A stretch of 64,000 nt of DNA from Ceratotherium simum simum. Taxonomy: Eukaryota; Chordata; Mammalia; Perissodactyla; Rhinocerotidae. The notes beneath the pieces were generated by a model, which worked only from the letters and a program-made list of their open reading frames with translations, was not told where the DNA came from and did no database searches. Position 1 is the stretch's first letter, and each line of letters begins with the position of its first letter. The stretch is from positions 1,966,763 through 2,030,762 of the forward strand of contig NW_004454178.1 of the NCBI RefSeq assembly GCF_000283155.1. Reading direction: 5' to 3'. This document shows positions 24,179 to 36,450 of this stretch, piece after piece. A program made the translations under genes and the position numbers.

Positions 24179-24560
24179 ATGTTGGTTCCCAAACTAGCCC
24201 CTCAGACTGCAGACAGAGGCACACCACTCCAGATTGATAGGTGGCAGTTTTAATAAGGAAGGAAAATTAGGAGGCTTGTCTTGGACCCTGCAAGATCAAG
24301 TTGATCTCTGAACCCACCCATCAGAAACTTAGAAATTTATGTAGAGGCCTTAACTTGATTCAGTCACGTCTACCATCCAAATGATCTCAACAACACATTA
24401 CTTTCTCAAGGCTGTGTCCTGGAGGCAGCTTCTAGTGTGGGGAAGGCAAGCAGAATGTACATTCAAGGGCAGGGGCGGGGGTGAGGGGCCTCCAATTGTC
24501 CCAGTTCAGTCACTGGTCAACCTCTGGTCACTTCCTTTTGATGACCTCCTCCAAAGGCCT
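24179..24560 (-). mobile_element. Possible LTR fragment, minus strand
   Basis: It starts TGTTGGTTCCCAAACTAG. A minus-strand ATTAAA lies in GTTTTAATAAGG near 24250, so on the minus strand a poly(A) signal precedes a short U5-like tail ending in ...AACCAACA. No second end or duplication was found, so this is tentative. Confidence 0.35.
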
Positions 24561-24790
24561 AATAATAACTAGCATTTTTGAGCACTTACCATATCCCAGG
24601 CGAAGTATTAAGAATTTTTAGTTATCCCATGTCATCCTCACCACTACTCAGTGATATAAATATTACTTCAATTTTATAGGAAAAAAATAACCCTGAGTTT
24701 TAAAGAATTTAAGTGGCTGGCCCGAGTCACATAACTAGTAAATGAGACCAGAGTTCTCAAACCGAGGTTTGAATGACTCCAAAGTCCATT
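24560..24790 (-). mobile_element. MIR SINE, minus strand
   Basis: Order and content fit a reverse-complemented MIR: 'TTTTTGAGCACTTACCATAT', 'CATGTCATCCTCACC', 'CAATTTTATAGG', 'GAGTCACATAACTAGTAAAT', 'ACCGAGGTTTGAATGACTCC'. Confidence 0.75.
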
Positions 24791-24799
24791 TTCCTTTTC

Positions 24800-25494
24800 C
24801 CCCTTCATAGTGGAGGCAGCAGTACTGAGAAAAAGTCAATTTACCAAGGAAACAAATAAATACAAATGAAAACACAAAAACACATTGTCTGTAAAATTGA
24901 AAAAATTCAAAATATTACTAAAGATTGGAATAATACCAAAAGGATTTAAACTGGTGCAACTTTTCCAGCAATATACATTTCTAGTAGCATACATCAAGAA
25001 TCTAAAAAATATATAAAGAAATTTGATCCAAAATTCTAGAAATTTATCCTGAGGGAAATATCAAAGATGTTTGTATAAGAATATGTTTTGTAGAATTATT
25101 TATTATTAGAAAAAATTAATAAACCTAAATTTCCAGTACTATTGGAATTGGTTAAATAAATCATAGTACTTCTAATAATTTTAATCATTAAATGTTAATG
25201 AATGTTAATAAAACTTTGTTAACAAAAATATTAGTTAACAAACAGCCTATATTGTGTGTAAAACAGCAAAATTCTGTGCATAAATGCTACATTTTTATAG
25301 TTATGTATTCAATATTATCTGTTTATATATGCATAGAAAGATACTGGATGTTTATATAATAAATATCAACAATAATTAGCCATGTTCAGTCTGATTGTGT
25401 TATTTATTTTCTACATCTGCTTTTGTGGATTTTCCAGTTTTTCTATGGTCAAAACGAATTCTTTTTGAATTAAAACAAATCTTTTGCATGCATA
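24800..25494 (+). mobile_element. Old L1 3' end (L1M4-like), plus strand
   Basis: Contains 'GAAATTTATCCTGAGGGAAA', 'GAATTGGTTAAATAAATCAT' and a 3'UTR-like run ending 'GATTTTCCAGTTTTTCTATG'. These match the ORF2 end and 3'UTR of old L1. It may belong with the fragment at 22590-23645, but older-looking sequence lies between them. Confidence 0.6.
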
Positions 25495-25496
25495 TT

Positions 25497-25531
<35 letters not shown>

Positions 25532-25776
25532 TTTGAGGAAGATTGGCCCTGTGCGAACATCTGTTGCCAATCTTCCTCTTTTTCCTTTTCCTCCCCAAAG
25601 CCCCAGTACACAGTTGTGTATCACAGTTGTAGAGTTGTAGCTCTTCTATGTGGGATGCTGCCTCAGCGTGGCTTGACGAGCGGTGAGCAGGTCCGCACCC
25701 AGGATCTGAACTGGTGAACCCTGGGCCACCAAAGCCGAATGTGTGAACTTAACTGCTATGCCACTGGGCTGGCCCA
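25497..25776 (-). mobile_element. ERE SINE with (ATTT)n tail, minus strand
   Basis: The plus strand shows the complement of the ERE: an (ATTT)n tail (about 25497-25534), 'GAGGAAGATTGGCCCTG', 'CCCCAAAGCCCCAGTACACA', then the tRNA-like head ending 'CCACTGGGCTGGCCC'. The tetranucleotide tail has probably expanded from a TAAA-rich SINE tail. Apparent open frames across it are SINE-derived. Confidence 0.92.
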
Positions 25777-25929
25777 CCATACGTATATGTTTTAAGAAAC
25801 CAAATTTGTGAAGAGGAAAATTGGGCCCTAGTGTTAAAACTTAGAATCAATTTTGAGTCTAATCAATTTTGTAAATGAAGTAAAGGTCTAATGCACAAAT
25901 TGAAAAGTTATGTGCTACCGTCAGATTTT

Positions 25930-26135
25930 TTAAAATTTTGTTTATTTTTTTTTTGCTGAGAAAGACTGACCCTGGGCTAACATCTGTACCCATCTTCCTC
26001 TACTTTATATGTGGGTCGCCACCACAGCATGGCTGACAAATGCTGCAGGTCCGCGCCCTGGATCCAAACTCACGGACCCAGGCTGCCGAATCTGAGTGTG
26101 CCAAACCTTTAACCACTATGCCATGGAGCTGGCCC
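25930..26135 (-). mobile_element. ERE SINE, minus strand, 15-bp duplication
   Basis: The head complement ends 'CCATGGAGCTGGCCC'. The body has 'GGGCTAACATCTGTACCC' and a T-rich tail. The duplication CTAC(C/T)GTCAGATTTT lies at 25915-25929 and 26136-26150. It lies about 150 bp from another ERE in the same orientation but is an independent insertion, judged by its own duplication. Confidence 0.93.
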
Positions 26136-26150
26136 CTACTGTCAGATTTT

Positions 26151-26524
26151 ATAGCATAAAATTTTAGGTGATATAAAAAATACAGAAAAGGAAAAACAAT
26201 TTTGTTTTGAACTATCAGTAAATATTTCATGGAAAAGATTAAGATTTGCGGAAAACAAAGGAGGACACTTATGGAAGTACTGAGAAGAACACTTGTTCAC
26301 ACCCATTTAGAGTCAGAGAGAAGACTAGGCACATTGAATCAACACGTTTTTTGAAAAGAGTATTCAAGTTTTTTGAATAGGCCATGTAAGGACATTGGGA
26401 GGCAGTGCAATTGGGACTGATTCTGACCAAAAGATATAGTGGCAAGGAAGTGACACAACATATCCGGTCATGGTATGCTGAATCAATTAAAGTAGAACAG
26501 CTTTTTAATTAAGATATTGTGTCA
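26151..26524. other. Unclassified non-coding sequence
   Basis: Short unique stretch. No gene, repeat or site recognised. Confidence 0.5.
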
Positions 26525-28085
26525 GTTTATGTCCTCTGAGAAGCAGATGCCACGACTACACTAGGTATGCAAGATATTTATTGAGGAAATGCTTGTGAAA
26601 CTTAGAGGAGGAGTGAGCAGAAGTTGGCAGAAAGACCTCCAGACCATCTGCGAAAAGAGGGAAGTAAGAAGGCGTTGGGTAGAAAATTTGCAGTGAAGCA
26701 CCGTTCTGGGATGTTGTGGCCAAGCTAATCGTGAGTGCCCAAATGAAAGTTGCCCATTAGATCAATCAACATGAGGCAGGAATGACCAAGTTCTGGTACT
26801 CCCTGCAGGGCTCCATCACTCTCTGGGAACGCCCAGGGGTAGTGTGGACTGGCGTGAGTGCTGTGCTGTATCCAAAGCTGTGGCAGGTGAAGACTCTCAA
26901 CCATCCATGCTCCCACAGCAGGTCTTCTTGAAGAGAGACCTGAGCGGGACCCCTCAACACCTATAATAGTCCCCTGAACTGCAGAGATCCACTTCTCCAC
27001 TAGATGTGGGTAGTTATTCCATGGTCCTGATGGCCATTATTCCTGGGAGGAAACTTAGAAGAAGGTTGAAGTGGTTAGTGAAATGAATTACCACTCTCCC
27101 AATTCTAAGTTCCCTTCACACTTGCCTGTTGCTTGAGCAGGTCTTCATAGCTTACTTGGAGGTCTGACCCAAATCTTTACTCCTGAGGAGTCTGAGCCTT
27201 GGATAATCATACATTTCTCATACCAGGTTGCTTCACATGTCTATTCCCAGTTTCTACTGGGCAAAGGAGAATCAAGAGGCACCATGTGGATTGCCTGGGT
27301 CTTACATGTATTCTTCCTTTACCCTAGTATATAAAAGCAGCCCTATCTCCTCTTGCTGCTCAGTCAATTTACCCTGCCAAGACGGTAGCTATTTCTTGCC
27401 ACCTGGGCCCTGATCATAAGGTTCTTTGGGTTCCTCCTGATCCAAAGTGCCCTAGCAGCACTTGTAGACTGTAATTCAACGGGACTCTTGCTATGTCCCC
27501 TCCTGAGGACCAAGACGTCTAACCCTGAAAAGCCTAGAGGTATGGGGGTGGGAGGCTCAAAGTCCCCTGGGGATCATTGAGAGTGATAATGAGTGGGGTC
27601 ACTCCTTTCACCTCAATCCTGGAGCCACCTGTTTCAGTTTGAGCCTTCCAAGAAGCAGATGCCAAGACTGAACTAGATTTGCAGATTATCAAGTGAGTGC
27701 GTGCGGAGGATAAAGAGAGCGACTGCAGGAGTAGGCAGAGAGAAGCTTCACATCTCAATTGTAAGTGAGTAAAGGAAAGATCATACAGGAAGAGCCTCAG
27801 AATGCAGCACTGTCCTGAGAGTTTCATCCAGGTCATGGCGTGTTCCCTAGGTAAACTTGCGGGTTAGAGGAATCCCATATCAGGTAGGGATGCTCAGTGG
27901 GCAGGAATTCTACTGTCCTGCCATGCTCAGCCATTTACTGGGAGCAGCAGACTGGGAGTGACCTGGGATGAAACTGGGGTGGGTTCAAAGTTGTAGCATT
28001 TTGGAGGCTCTCAATCACCCATGCTTCCCAGGCAGGTTCTCTTAATGGAGCTCTGAGCGGTTTACTTCGATGACTGCTACAAAAA
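26525..28085. repeat. Two diverged direct copies of an LTR-like unit with intervening sequence
   Basis: 26530-26985 and 27632-28080 share a run of landmarks in the same order: GAAGCAGATGCCA(C/A)GACT, a GGCAG-AGA block, a CTCAACC/CTCAATCACCCATGCT block and a GCAGGT(C)TTCT block ending near GAGCGG. About 650 bp lies between them, with a TATATAAAAG motif (near 27330) and TCATAAGGTTCTTTGGGTTC. This could be an old LTR-internal-LTR element or two insertions of one repeat. No open frame with retroviral motifs is visible. Confidence 0.5.
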
Positions 28086-29574
28086 ATTCTGAGTTAATCC
28101 AGGAGAGGGAAAAATGGTCTTAAGTATGTACATTTTGACTGATAGAGGGAAGGAGACAACTTGAGATACATTCACATCGTGTGAAAGATTCTCACCTTGG
28201 AAGTTTTAATCCTACCCCATTATGAAGGTTGTACTTTGATGTATACTTGACAAGCAAAAACATTAATGTCTTCTTTATGCCAGACAGATACATAAAAATG
28301 CATGAGATAGCCTGAGGGTGCCAAAGTTCTTAATAGTTATTAAAGTTGTATTCTCTTTGTTTGTGTAAAGTATTTCATTATCAGAATTAATATTCAAATG
28401 TAAATATTTAGAGTAAAATTGTACTCTCCTGCACATATTTAATTCACTCTAAAATATTTTAATATTTGCTCTGAGAATATTCTTTAGCATTTTCATTTTT
28501 TATTGTCAGTCAATATCTACCCCAGACACCATCAACCATACTTGTCTATGTTTTTGCAAATATTTTATTTTGTCAGTAGAAAATCTACCTAAATGTGATA
28601 AAAATTGTGTGGGAGCTTGATATATTATGCATATTGACTGACTGACTGAAATTTACACTTGGATGTATTTATATGCGATGAAGTCAAGAATGTTTTAATA
28701 TTAGTGTGCCGACACTTATCTACAAAACCGCTCATAATTGAATTCTTATAGACCCAGCATCCTTAGAAATTTCACTCACTCCTAACCCTGAGGAAGTCAT
28801 AATAATTGATTGTATTAACAGAAATAAATAGCCCAAATTTGGCTCACTCTCAAAACGACCCTGTCTCAACTGACACGGGTAAGGAATGAGGTTACTCCAC
28901 ATTGCCCCAGCCAGGTCAGGGCTCAAGAAAAGCCTCTTGGCTTGCACCTTTAATTTGATCCAGCAGACATGAGGATGAATCTGCTTTGTCATTCTCTTTC
29001 TGTTTGGCATGGATACCAATAACCTTGCTTCACTTTCATGTTTTTCCTAGAGGGAAGGAATTTTGGCAGAATACCGCTTACTTTTATGGTCACAGAAGTT
29101 GCAGAGTTTAAGGAGGGAACAGTAATTACATGCCATTAAACTCAGAAGGCCATCGGCATAGATGAACATTCCGAAGAGGACACAGCCTTCAAGTTCAGTA
29201 AAGGATGATTACCAGAGCGTTTTAGGAGAGTGCTGGTGAAGGAGAGGCAGGAATAACTGTGTAAATGTGCTAAGGCAGCAAACCTATGAAAATGCAGTTA
29301 GACACGGCAGTGACTACATTGATTATACCAGGAGAGATTTAGCGGGTGTTGCACACTTGCCAATAACAAAGTGCCATAATGGGGTTTAAAATGTACTCAG
29401 ATTCTACGTGTTCCATCCAGCTTAAACCACAGAGGTGTCCCTTACCTCATTGCTTCACGTTGGTTTGTGGGAAAATCCCTAGCTTCTTGTGACAGGACTG
29501 TTCTTCCTTTTGGCTCTGGATTCCGCAGTTACAGAAATATCTGTTTTCCTCTTTGCCAATCAATGACTCTCTTT
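28086..29574. other. Low-repeat unique sequence
   Basis: No gene seen. A 95-codon minus-strand frame (28732-29019) has no domain. The segment about 29100-29450 is repeat-free and moderately CpG-containing. Confidence 0.5.
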
Positions 29575-29900
29575 TGGTTAAAACACATCTTAAAATTTAC
29601 ATCTTCCAGGAAACCTTCCTGATTAATTTCATTCAATTACTTCCCTTCAACATCTTCCCTCCATACACACTGCTTTAAATTCTATTTCTGATATGTTGGT
29701 ATAAATATATAAGTGCATATATATCTTAAAACTTCAGTATGGATAGTGATGTAATATATATTCAGATTATGATAAGGATGTAATTACCTTTCATAACTGG
29801 ATCATTAGCTCTGACTGAGCTAGAATTCTTTTATTCCTTTTGTATACCTCCATAGGCATTATGTTGTTCTGAATGCAGTGTACAAAAAATCAGGTGAAAA
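29575..29900 (+). mobile_element. Possible L2 fragment, plus strand
   Basis: 'CATCTTCCAGGAAACCTTCC' and 'TGATTAATTTCATTCAATTA' resemble the 'cctccaggaagccttccctga' part near the L2 3' end. The final L2 signature (ctcaataaatgttt) is not seen. Confidence 0.4.
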
Positions 29901-30180
29901 ACCCTGTGGATTTAGTAGGAGGTATTTATTTCTGACAGAAATGAAAAGGAAAAATATCTGAATATCCTATGTGGGTAGGTCATTGTCCCACTGCTTTGAA
30001 AAGGAAGAGTGTTCCAGCATTTCTTTTTTTGCATTCTTATTATGAGACTGTTCTCTACGTACGACTCTAGGAGAAACAGGAAAGTGAAACTCCATCCCAC
30101 TGTCAGGTCAAAAGTTGCTTACTTCATTGAGATTATGGGACCAAGTGTGGTCATCTACGTTAGGACAGAATTAAATAAGA

Positions 30181-30729
30181 TATTGGAGGGGAGAAAATTT
30201 GTCACCCCAAAAGGTGTCCCTTTGGCATGAGGATTATTTTAAGCTGATTATTCTTAAGAAACAAGAGACTCAGGAAGCTTTTCTTTTTACCTTAACTGCC
30301 TACAAGAATGTAGAGAGGGAGCCTGTAGCAGAAAGAGAGTTCTCACCAGAGATAACTGTAAAGAAGATCTGTGAGGTGTGTAGACCGAGGGGAACTCAGC
30401 AAGGCCTCTTTGTTCACATTCCTCTCTGTGTCCCTTTGTCTCTGCATGGCACGGCACACATCTGTTTACCAAACATTTGCTCCTCCCGTTTCCCTGTGCA
30501 TTGTCTTCCCTGCTCTGAAATCCCAGACCTCTACATCCTTCTCCGCAGCTCTGGATGGTGTATAAGCCTCAATCGCCTGACTGCCCGTGGGCCTCGTATT
30601 CTTATGGAGCCCACGCACATACAAAGTTAAATTTGATTTTCTCCTGTTAATCTGTCTCCTGTCAATTTGATTATCAGACCAGCCAGAAGAACCTAGAATG
30701 GTAGAGGAAGATTTTTTGCCTCCCCAACA
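30181..30729 (+). mobile_element. Solo LTR (ERV-derived), plus strand
   Basis: It runs from TATTGGAGGGGAG to CTCCCCAACA. Landmarks are 'CTTTGGCATGAGGATTATTT' near the start, a TATA-like GTATAAGCCTCAATC (about 30560), GTTAAATTTGATTTTC as a degraded poly(A) region, and a tail 'CAGACCAGCCAGAAGAACC'. These match 52736-53266 in order (reverse complemented), so the two are one family; the tail is also shared with 831-1478. No internal retroviral region flanks it. The 143-codon frame inside it is LTR sequence, not a gene. Confidence 0.8.
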
Positions 30730-30964
30730 GTATACAATACTAAGAAGTGGGATAAAAGTTGTGCTGCTCTCATTGTGCCGTGTCCAAGCACGTATCTTCT
30801 TCTAAGCAGGCTTCTTTTTGACTCCAGAATAAAGTCCTACCTAATACTGTCTATATTCCTCTTTGCTTCCTAACACTATTTCCAACTAGAATGCACACAT
30901 ACGGATGGCATTCAGAGGACTAAATCATCCATGTGATTACTAACGACATTAAGTCCCTATTGCT

Positions 30965-31420
30965 TCTATAACAAACTACCATGAATTTGGTGGCTTAAAA
31001 CACACACACTAATTTATTTCCTTACAGTTTTGGGGATCAGAAGTCCAAAATCAGGGCTGAGCCCCCTCCTGTGGGTATAGAAGAGAATGCGCTTCCTGGC
31101 CTTCTCCATCTTCTAGAGCTGCGTTCCTTGCATTCTTTAGTTCATGGCTCTTCCTCCATCTTCAAACCCAGAAGGTAGTACCTTGCTCCAATCATCATAT
31201 TGCCTCTTCTTCTGTCTGCAGCCCCATCTCCCTCCACCTCTCTTTTATAAGGACACTTGTGATTACGTTTAGGACCCCACATGGATAAGCCAGGATAATC
31301 TCCCTATCTCAAGATCATTAATTTAATCACAACTGCAAAGTCCATTTTGCCATATATGGCAATATTTGCAGGTTCTAGGGTTCAAAACAACACTAGACAT
31401 TTCAGACATTGTGGTGGGGA
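30965..31420 (-). mobile_element. MLT1-type LTR (MaLR), minus strand
   Basis: The plus strand reads 'TTCTATAACAAACTACCATG', 'GTGGCTTAAAACACACACAC', 'TACAGTTTTGGGGATCAGAA', 'TTTTATAAGGACACTTGTGA'. This is the reverse complement of the MLT1 consensus 3' to 5' (…agaaataaatttctgttgttttaagccaccc… on the sense strand). Confidence 0.75.
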
Positions 31421-33339
31421 AATATATTTTCCCTCAGGGGTGGGGAGGGGGCCATTTTTCAGGATCTTTTGAATCACATTGCTTCAGTAGCTGCCTTACC
31501 TGCCCACTGATGCCTGACCTAGACACTGGAACTCCCAATTGGTTTTAAGCTTTAATCTTTCAACGCTCATTATACAAAGAGCGAGCATGGGTTTTCTATT
31601 CTTATGAGAACTGTAAAATGTGGGTGTGGGCTGTTCCCAGTGTCTGGGCCAGTCTCTGGTCCCTACTTCTTATGTATAAGCTTTGCTGTTGAGATGTAAA
31701 TTTTCTTAGCTTTCAAGTCTTTCAGAATATGCAGCCAACAACTCCTTTAGAGCAAAAAGGAGAATAAAGCTCTATGTAAGAGTTGTACATATGTGTATTA
31801 CGTAAAATGTTCCTTTTAATTTTCTTACCACAAAACAGACTTAAAGTTGTACTTCCAACATTTTGTGTTATTTCTCATGGGGCTTCAAGCAAACCATGGT
31901 CTGTTTTTCTGATCATATTACCAGGTAAACTTATTATGAGATTTACATAATTCAACAACATCCGTCATGCATAGGTAGTCCCATTAAACCACATGTAAAC
32001 TGTGATCATTTAGCGGATGAAATGGAGATTAACTCTTTACTAGCACAAAAAATGTTGTCACAAATTGCATTGCTTTTCCTAGACAGCAAGATTTCTAAAG
32101 TGATTTTTAAAGAATGTATGTAAGAAACACTATATCATTTTCCAGAGTAGATAAAAAAATAATGACAACCAACAACAATAATTCAGCTATGTAGGAAAAT
32201 AATTGGGGATATTGAAGTATGTAAAGGACATAAAGCACTAAGAAGAAGAAAGCAATCATTCTGTGCTTATGAAAGTGGTCATCAAAGAAATTTCACCTCT
32301 GTGACAGAGAGAAGGAAATGGCACAGACTATTGGCTTAAAATTTTAAAAGTTTTGAAGCCAAATGAAAAGAGAAAATATAAAGGTTGATTCCAATACCCA
32401 GGGTATTGTTCATCTTATAGCCGATAACTGCAAAATATTCTATTTAAAGTGGAGAAAGCATGAGCACATATCTCTAGAGATACATAAAGCAATAATCAAA
32501 GCTGACGGACCTGGAGGATTTAAGTACAAATCTGCACAACGCAATTGTTTAAGTCCACTGAGTTATTGAGAAGTCCCCTAATTTGGACTCATTAGTTCTA
32601 GAATAACATGGAGATTACTGGACAACAGAGGGTATTGTGATATGTCAATTTTCATTACTGTAATAAACAGAAGATCTGTCTGTTGACCTGTACATTCAAA
32701 TGGAAGACTTAAAGCATAGACCTTGACTGATTAATGAACTTCAGTTGTTAAAAGTAAGTTGTGTTTACCAGAACTACAGAACCCATACTCAAATAACTAA
32801 GAACCACTTGAGCCAACACATTTTTGTAACTTACTTTTTAACATATGTTGGGACTAAAACATGGGCTAATGTTATCAGTGACAAGTGAGTTGATTAATTA
32901 AGATGGCTGAACTTTTCTTTTCAACAATAATCATTTGAATTCAAGTCCTCTCCCTTCATTAATTAGTGCCTCGCAGTTAATGTTAAAGTGCTTGGGTCTC
33001 TGCAACTATTTTGGTATGTGACAAGATTTTCTCTTATAATGAGGGTCAGTTTTAGTCAAACTTTTACATGATGATTTTTATAAATAAAAGACACAGTCTC
33101 TGTTTACTTGATGGATATTCTTCCTAGTTTCACAGTATACAGCTTTATAATTCAAAAATTTGCAAATATTCTTTCATGTAATTAGACATTATCTAGAATA
33201 GCCACAAATTCATACAAATATCCACCCCCTACTCTCTTGTTTCTCACACACATTGGAAAAAATAGAAGAGATTTTGCATTGCTGTTCTTAACATTGGCAG
33301 AAGAATATTGGTTCAGAAATGATAAATGTTTGCATTGTG
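31421..33339. other. Unique sequence, no gene recognised
   Basis: About 1.9 kb of AT-rich DNA. Open frames are under 70 codons. No repeat family is clear. Confidence 0.5.
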
Positions 33340-33356
33340 CATTTATTAGTGTTTTG

Positions 33357-33598
33357 TTTTGTTTTGTTTTTGTGAGGAAGATCAGCCCTGAGCTAAGATC
33401 CGTGCCAATCCTTTTTGTTTTTTGCTGAGGAAGACTGGTCCTGAGCTAACATCTATGCCAATCTTCCTCCACTTTATATGGGACGCCGCCACAGCATGGC
33501 CTGACAAGCGGTGCATCGGTGTGCCACCAGGATCTGAACCCAGGCCGCCAGCAGCGGAGCACATGCACTTAACCGCTATGCTGCGTGGCTGGCCCCAT
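33357..33598 (-). mobile_element. ERE SINE, minus strand, perfect 17-bp duplication
   Basis: The plus strand starts with a TTTTG-rich tail, has two 'GAGGAAGA(T/C)...CTGAGCTAA' modules, and ends with the head complement 'GCTGCGTGGCTGGCCCC'. The duplication ATTTATTAGTGTTTTGT is identical at 33340-33356 and 33601-33617, which points to a fairly recent insertion. Confidence 0.94.
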
Positions 33599-33617
33599 GA
33601 ATTTATTAGTGTTTTGT

Positions 33618-34361
33618 CATTGAACTTTTAATGCTGAAGTTTCTTACATAAAATATGGATACCAAACTACATCTTTTATATCAAGAAATTTAAAAAAATG
33701 AATGATTTCAATTCTGTTTTCAGTGACTAATAAATATATTATTTGGAAATATACTACCATTATTACTACACAAGATGTAGCCATCCTGTATGTTTATACT
33801 TTGAGAAATAGATATTAATTGTTGTCCTCCATTCCTCATGTTCTGAACTTCAGCAGTATTACTCTGAGTGAGTAAATCTATACCCACTACACAATTCTGT
33901 CACAGCTCTGTGGGTTGCTGTTACACGACCAGGTTGGGTAGATTAAGTATAAATGTGGGGCTGGTAACACATGTACATAGGTATTTTTCTTCATTCGTAC
34001 AAATGTCTTTATCTTTTAAAAATAACTCAATCAAGTATAGTATATACTCACTACAAAAATTCAAATAACCTAAAATAGGAAGAAAAAATAAAAAGTAACC
34101 CCAAAATTCGCTATCCAGACATAAGCACTCAGGTTACATGCTTCCAGACATCAACATATAGAAGAATAAATATTCAAGAGAGAGAGATGACTGATAATAT
34201 TCCAAGAATGGGATCATGCTATATCTCCTATTTTAATAAAATATTACATTTTAAATTAATTGCTTTCAACAGAAGAACTAGAAATTAATATGAATTGGAC
34301 AATTGACAAAGAGATGGTTTTACAACAAGCAGTATCCATTTCTTAAAGTATTTAAAGTTTG
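33618..34361. other. Non-coding sequence, with possible old LINE remnant at 34040-34270
   Basis: Most is unclassified. 'AGTAACCCCAAAATTC...CCAGACATAAGCACTCAGG' and 'AATGGGATCATGCTATAT' resemble an old LINE-derived repeat whose family I cannot fix. Confidence 0.4.
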
Positions 34362-34375
34362 AAAAGTTGATGAGA

Positions 34376-34629
34376 GTGCCAGCCCTGATGGCCTAGTGGT
34401 TAAAGTTCCATACTTTGCTTTCGCAGCCTGGGTTCAGTTTCTGGTAGCGGAACCACACCACCTGTCTGTCAGTTGCCATGCTGTGGACGCGGCTCATGTA
34501 GAAGAACTAGAAGGACTTACAGCTAGAATATACAACTATGCACTGAGGCTTTGGGGAGGGGGTAAAAAAAAGAGGAAGATTAGCAACAGATGTTAGTTCA
34601 GAGCTAATCTTTCCGAGCAAAAAAAAGAA
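34376..34629 (+). mobile_element. ERE SINE, 'CCAGCCCTGATGG' variant, plus strand
   Basis: It shares the head GCCAGCCCTGATGGCCTAG and the 'CACACCACCTGTCTGTCAGT' middle with the copy at 8082. The duplication AAAAGTTGATGAGA lies at 34362-34375 and 34630-34643. Confidence 0.92.
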
Positions 34630-34643
34630 AAAAGTTGATGAGA

Positions 34644-35749
34644 AACATTCCATAAGATGGAGTATTTAAACTTTTGATAACATTATTGATTCCATGCTAT
34701 GAAAATGAGAATACAAACACATATAACTTCCTCAAATTTTTACTCTCTCTTCCCTTCCTTATTTTAAACATTATTTTCACTGTTTATAAAAATTACATTC
34801 TGTGTTGAAACTATGCTGTCCACAGTTGGTTAGCCTAAATGCTATATGTAAATGGACCTAATACCCATAGCCACATATTTTCCACAGCAGAGTATTTTTA
34901 TAGTAAAATATTTTTATTTCAGGAAGAGATTATAGGAAAATTATCTTGTCTGTTTATAGAAAGGAAAATTTGATTGGGTATTAATTCTTGATTTTCATTT
35001 TATTTTTCTCTCAATTTATAGATATGGCTTTACTGTTTCATAGCATTGAAGATTGCCGTAAAAAATGTCTGATGCAGCCAAATTAATTTGCCTATGTGAT
35101 TTGTAGTTTTTACTTAGATGCACACAAGACTCTTTATTCATACAGTTCAGTAAATTTGTGAGGAAAGATTGTGCAGTTATGGTGTTGATAGTACAGAATC
35201 AATTATTTTTCTGTGTGGAATGCCATTTTAATATGCAAATGTATCTTCTTTTTCAGGGGGAAATGTTTCTTGCATTATACATTTAAATATTTACATTTTT
35301 AAGGAATATCAATTTTATATATTTTTGTCTTTGATACTATCATTTTTAACATTATCATTTTAATCTTACTCCCCTGAACAACAATTTAGAGTGGGCAAAA
35401 TTGTATCAGTCTTAAAATACCTACTAACAAACCGTTTATGTTCCAAATTCTGAAAGCATGACTTATCTCAGATGGTGGCATTCATTAGAACAACGTGCTT
35501 AGATAAATGAAGCTTTCTATATTGATTAGAAGCTGAGTGAAAGATCATATAAATACTTGTTCCTAAGATTAAGTAGTGTTTATCTATTTTATTTTATTGA
35601 ATGTTAAATAACAGACACTAAGTTTTTTCAAATACCTTTAATCACATATAGGTATATCTATAGTTTTCCCTAGTGACCCTAGAGATTGTATTAATAATTT
35701 GTTATTATAAATAATCCTTGGATTTCTATAATGAGCCACATTTGCTTAT
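34644..35749. other. Unique AT-rich sequence
   Basis: No gene or confident repeat. The T-rich end near 35580-35750 may already belong to the antisense L1 that follows. Confidence 0.45.
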
Positions 35750-36450
35750 GGTATATAAGCCCTTTTAGGTGCTGCTAGATTCTACTAGCTAACATCTTAG
35801 TTTTGATTTTTACATTGAAGTTCATGAATAAAATTGGGTTATTGTTTTCTTTACTGTTCCAATTTTGTCAGGTTTTGCCATTTTATTCTGGAGTAATATA
35901 AGAAATTTAAAATATTATATCCTGAAAAGGTTTAAACAAATAGAATTGTAATTATCTTCATGTCAAAGGTTTGGAAGAATTTTTCTGTGAAAAATTGAAG
36001 CTTTTTCGTTTGAAAGAGTTGGAGTACTACTTCTGTGGAAGTTGGTCTTTTTTTCTCCCCATGAAATCTGATCCATTTAGATTTTCTTTTGCCTCTTGAG
36101 TAAATTTTGGTACATTACAAATTAATAGAATATTATCTATTTTATCCAGGCTTTCAAGGGTATCAGCAGAGTTGAGAAAATAGCTTCATGTGACTTTTTA
36201 AAAATTACTCTTTCTCTAGTCATTTTTCCTTTTCTTTATTTTCTGTATTTATTTCTTTTTCACTTTTCTCTTAAGGTTTGCCAGTGGTTTATTTATTTTA
36301 CTTTTTCAAAGAACAAAGTTTCAAAATTTATTTATCAATATTATTGTTTTCTAACTTGGTATTTTCTTTCTTTGAACTTTTCTTCTATTATTTTGTAATT
36401 ATTTTTAAGTCATATGTATAATATTTTATTATTTATAATATTAATATTTT
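35750..36450 (-). mobile_element. L1 ORF2 fragment, minus strand
   Basis: The plus strand carries complements of L1 RT-upstream sequence: 'GCTAACATCTTAGTTTTGAT', 'ATTGAAGTTCATGAATAAAA', 'TTTTGTCAGGTTTTGCC', and 'TTTTCAAAGAACAAAGTTTC'. It stops at about 36450, where L1 sequence continues in the opposite orientation. Confidence 0.72.

Noticed and set aside
30199..30630. 143-codon open frame, plus strand
   Set aside because: It lies wholly inside a solo LTR. It shows no retroviral protein motifs, and a related LTR at 52736-53266 has no matching long frame.
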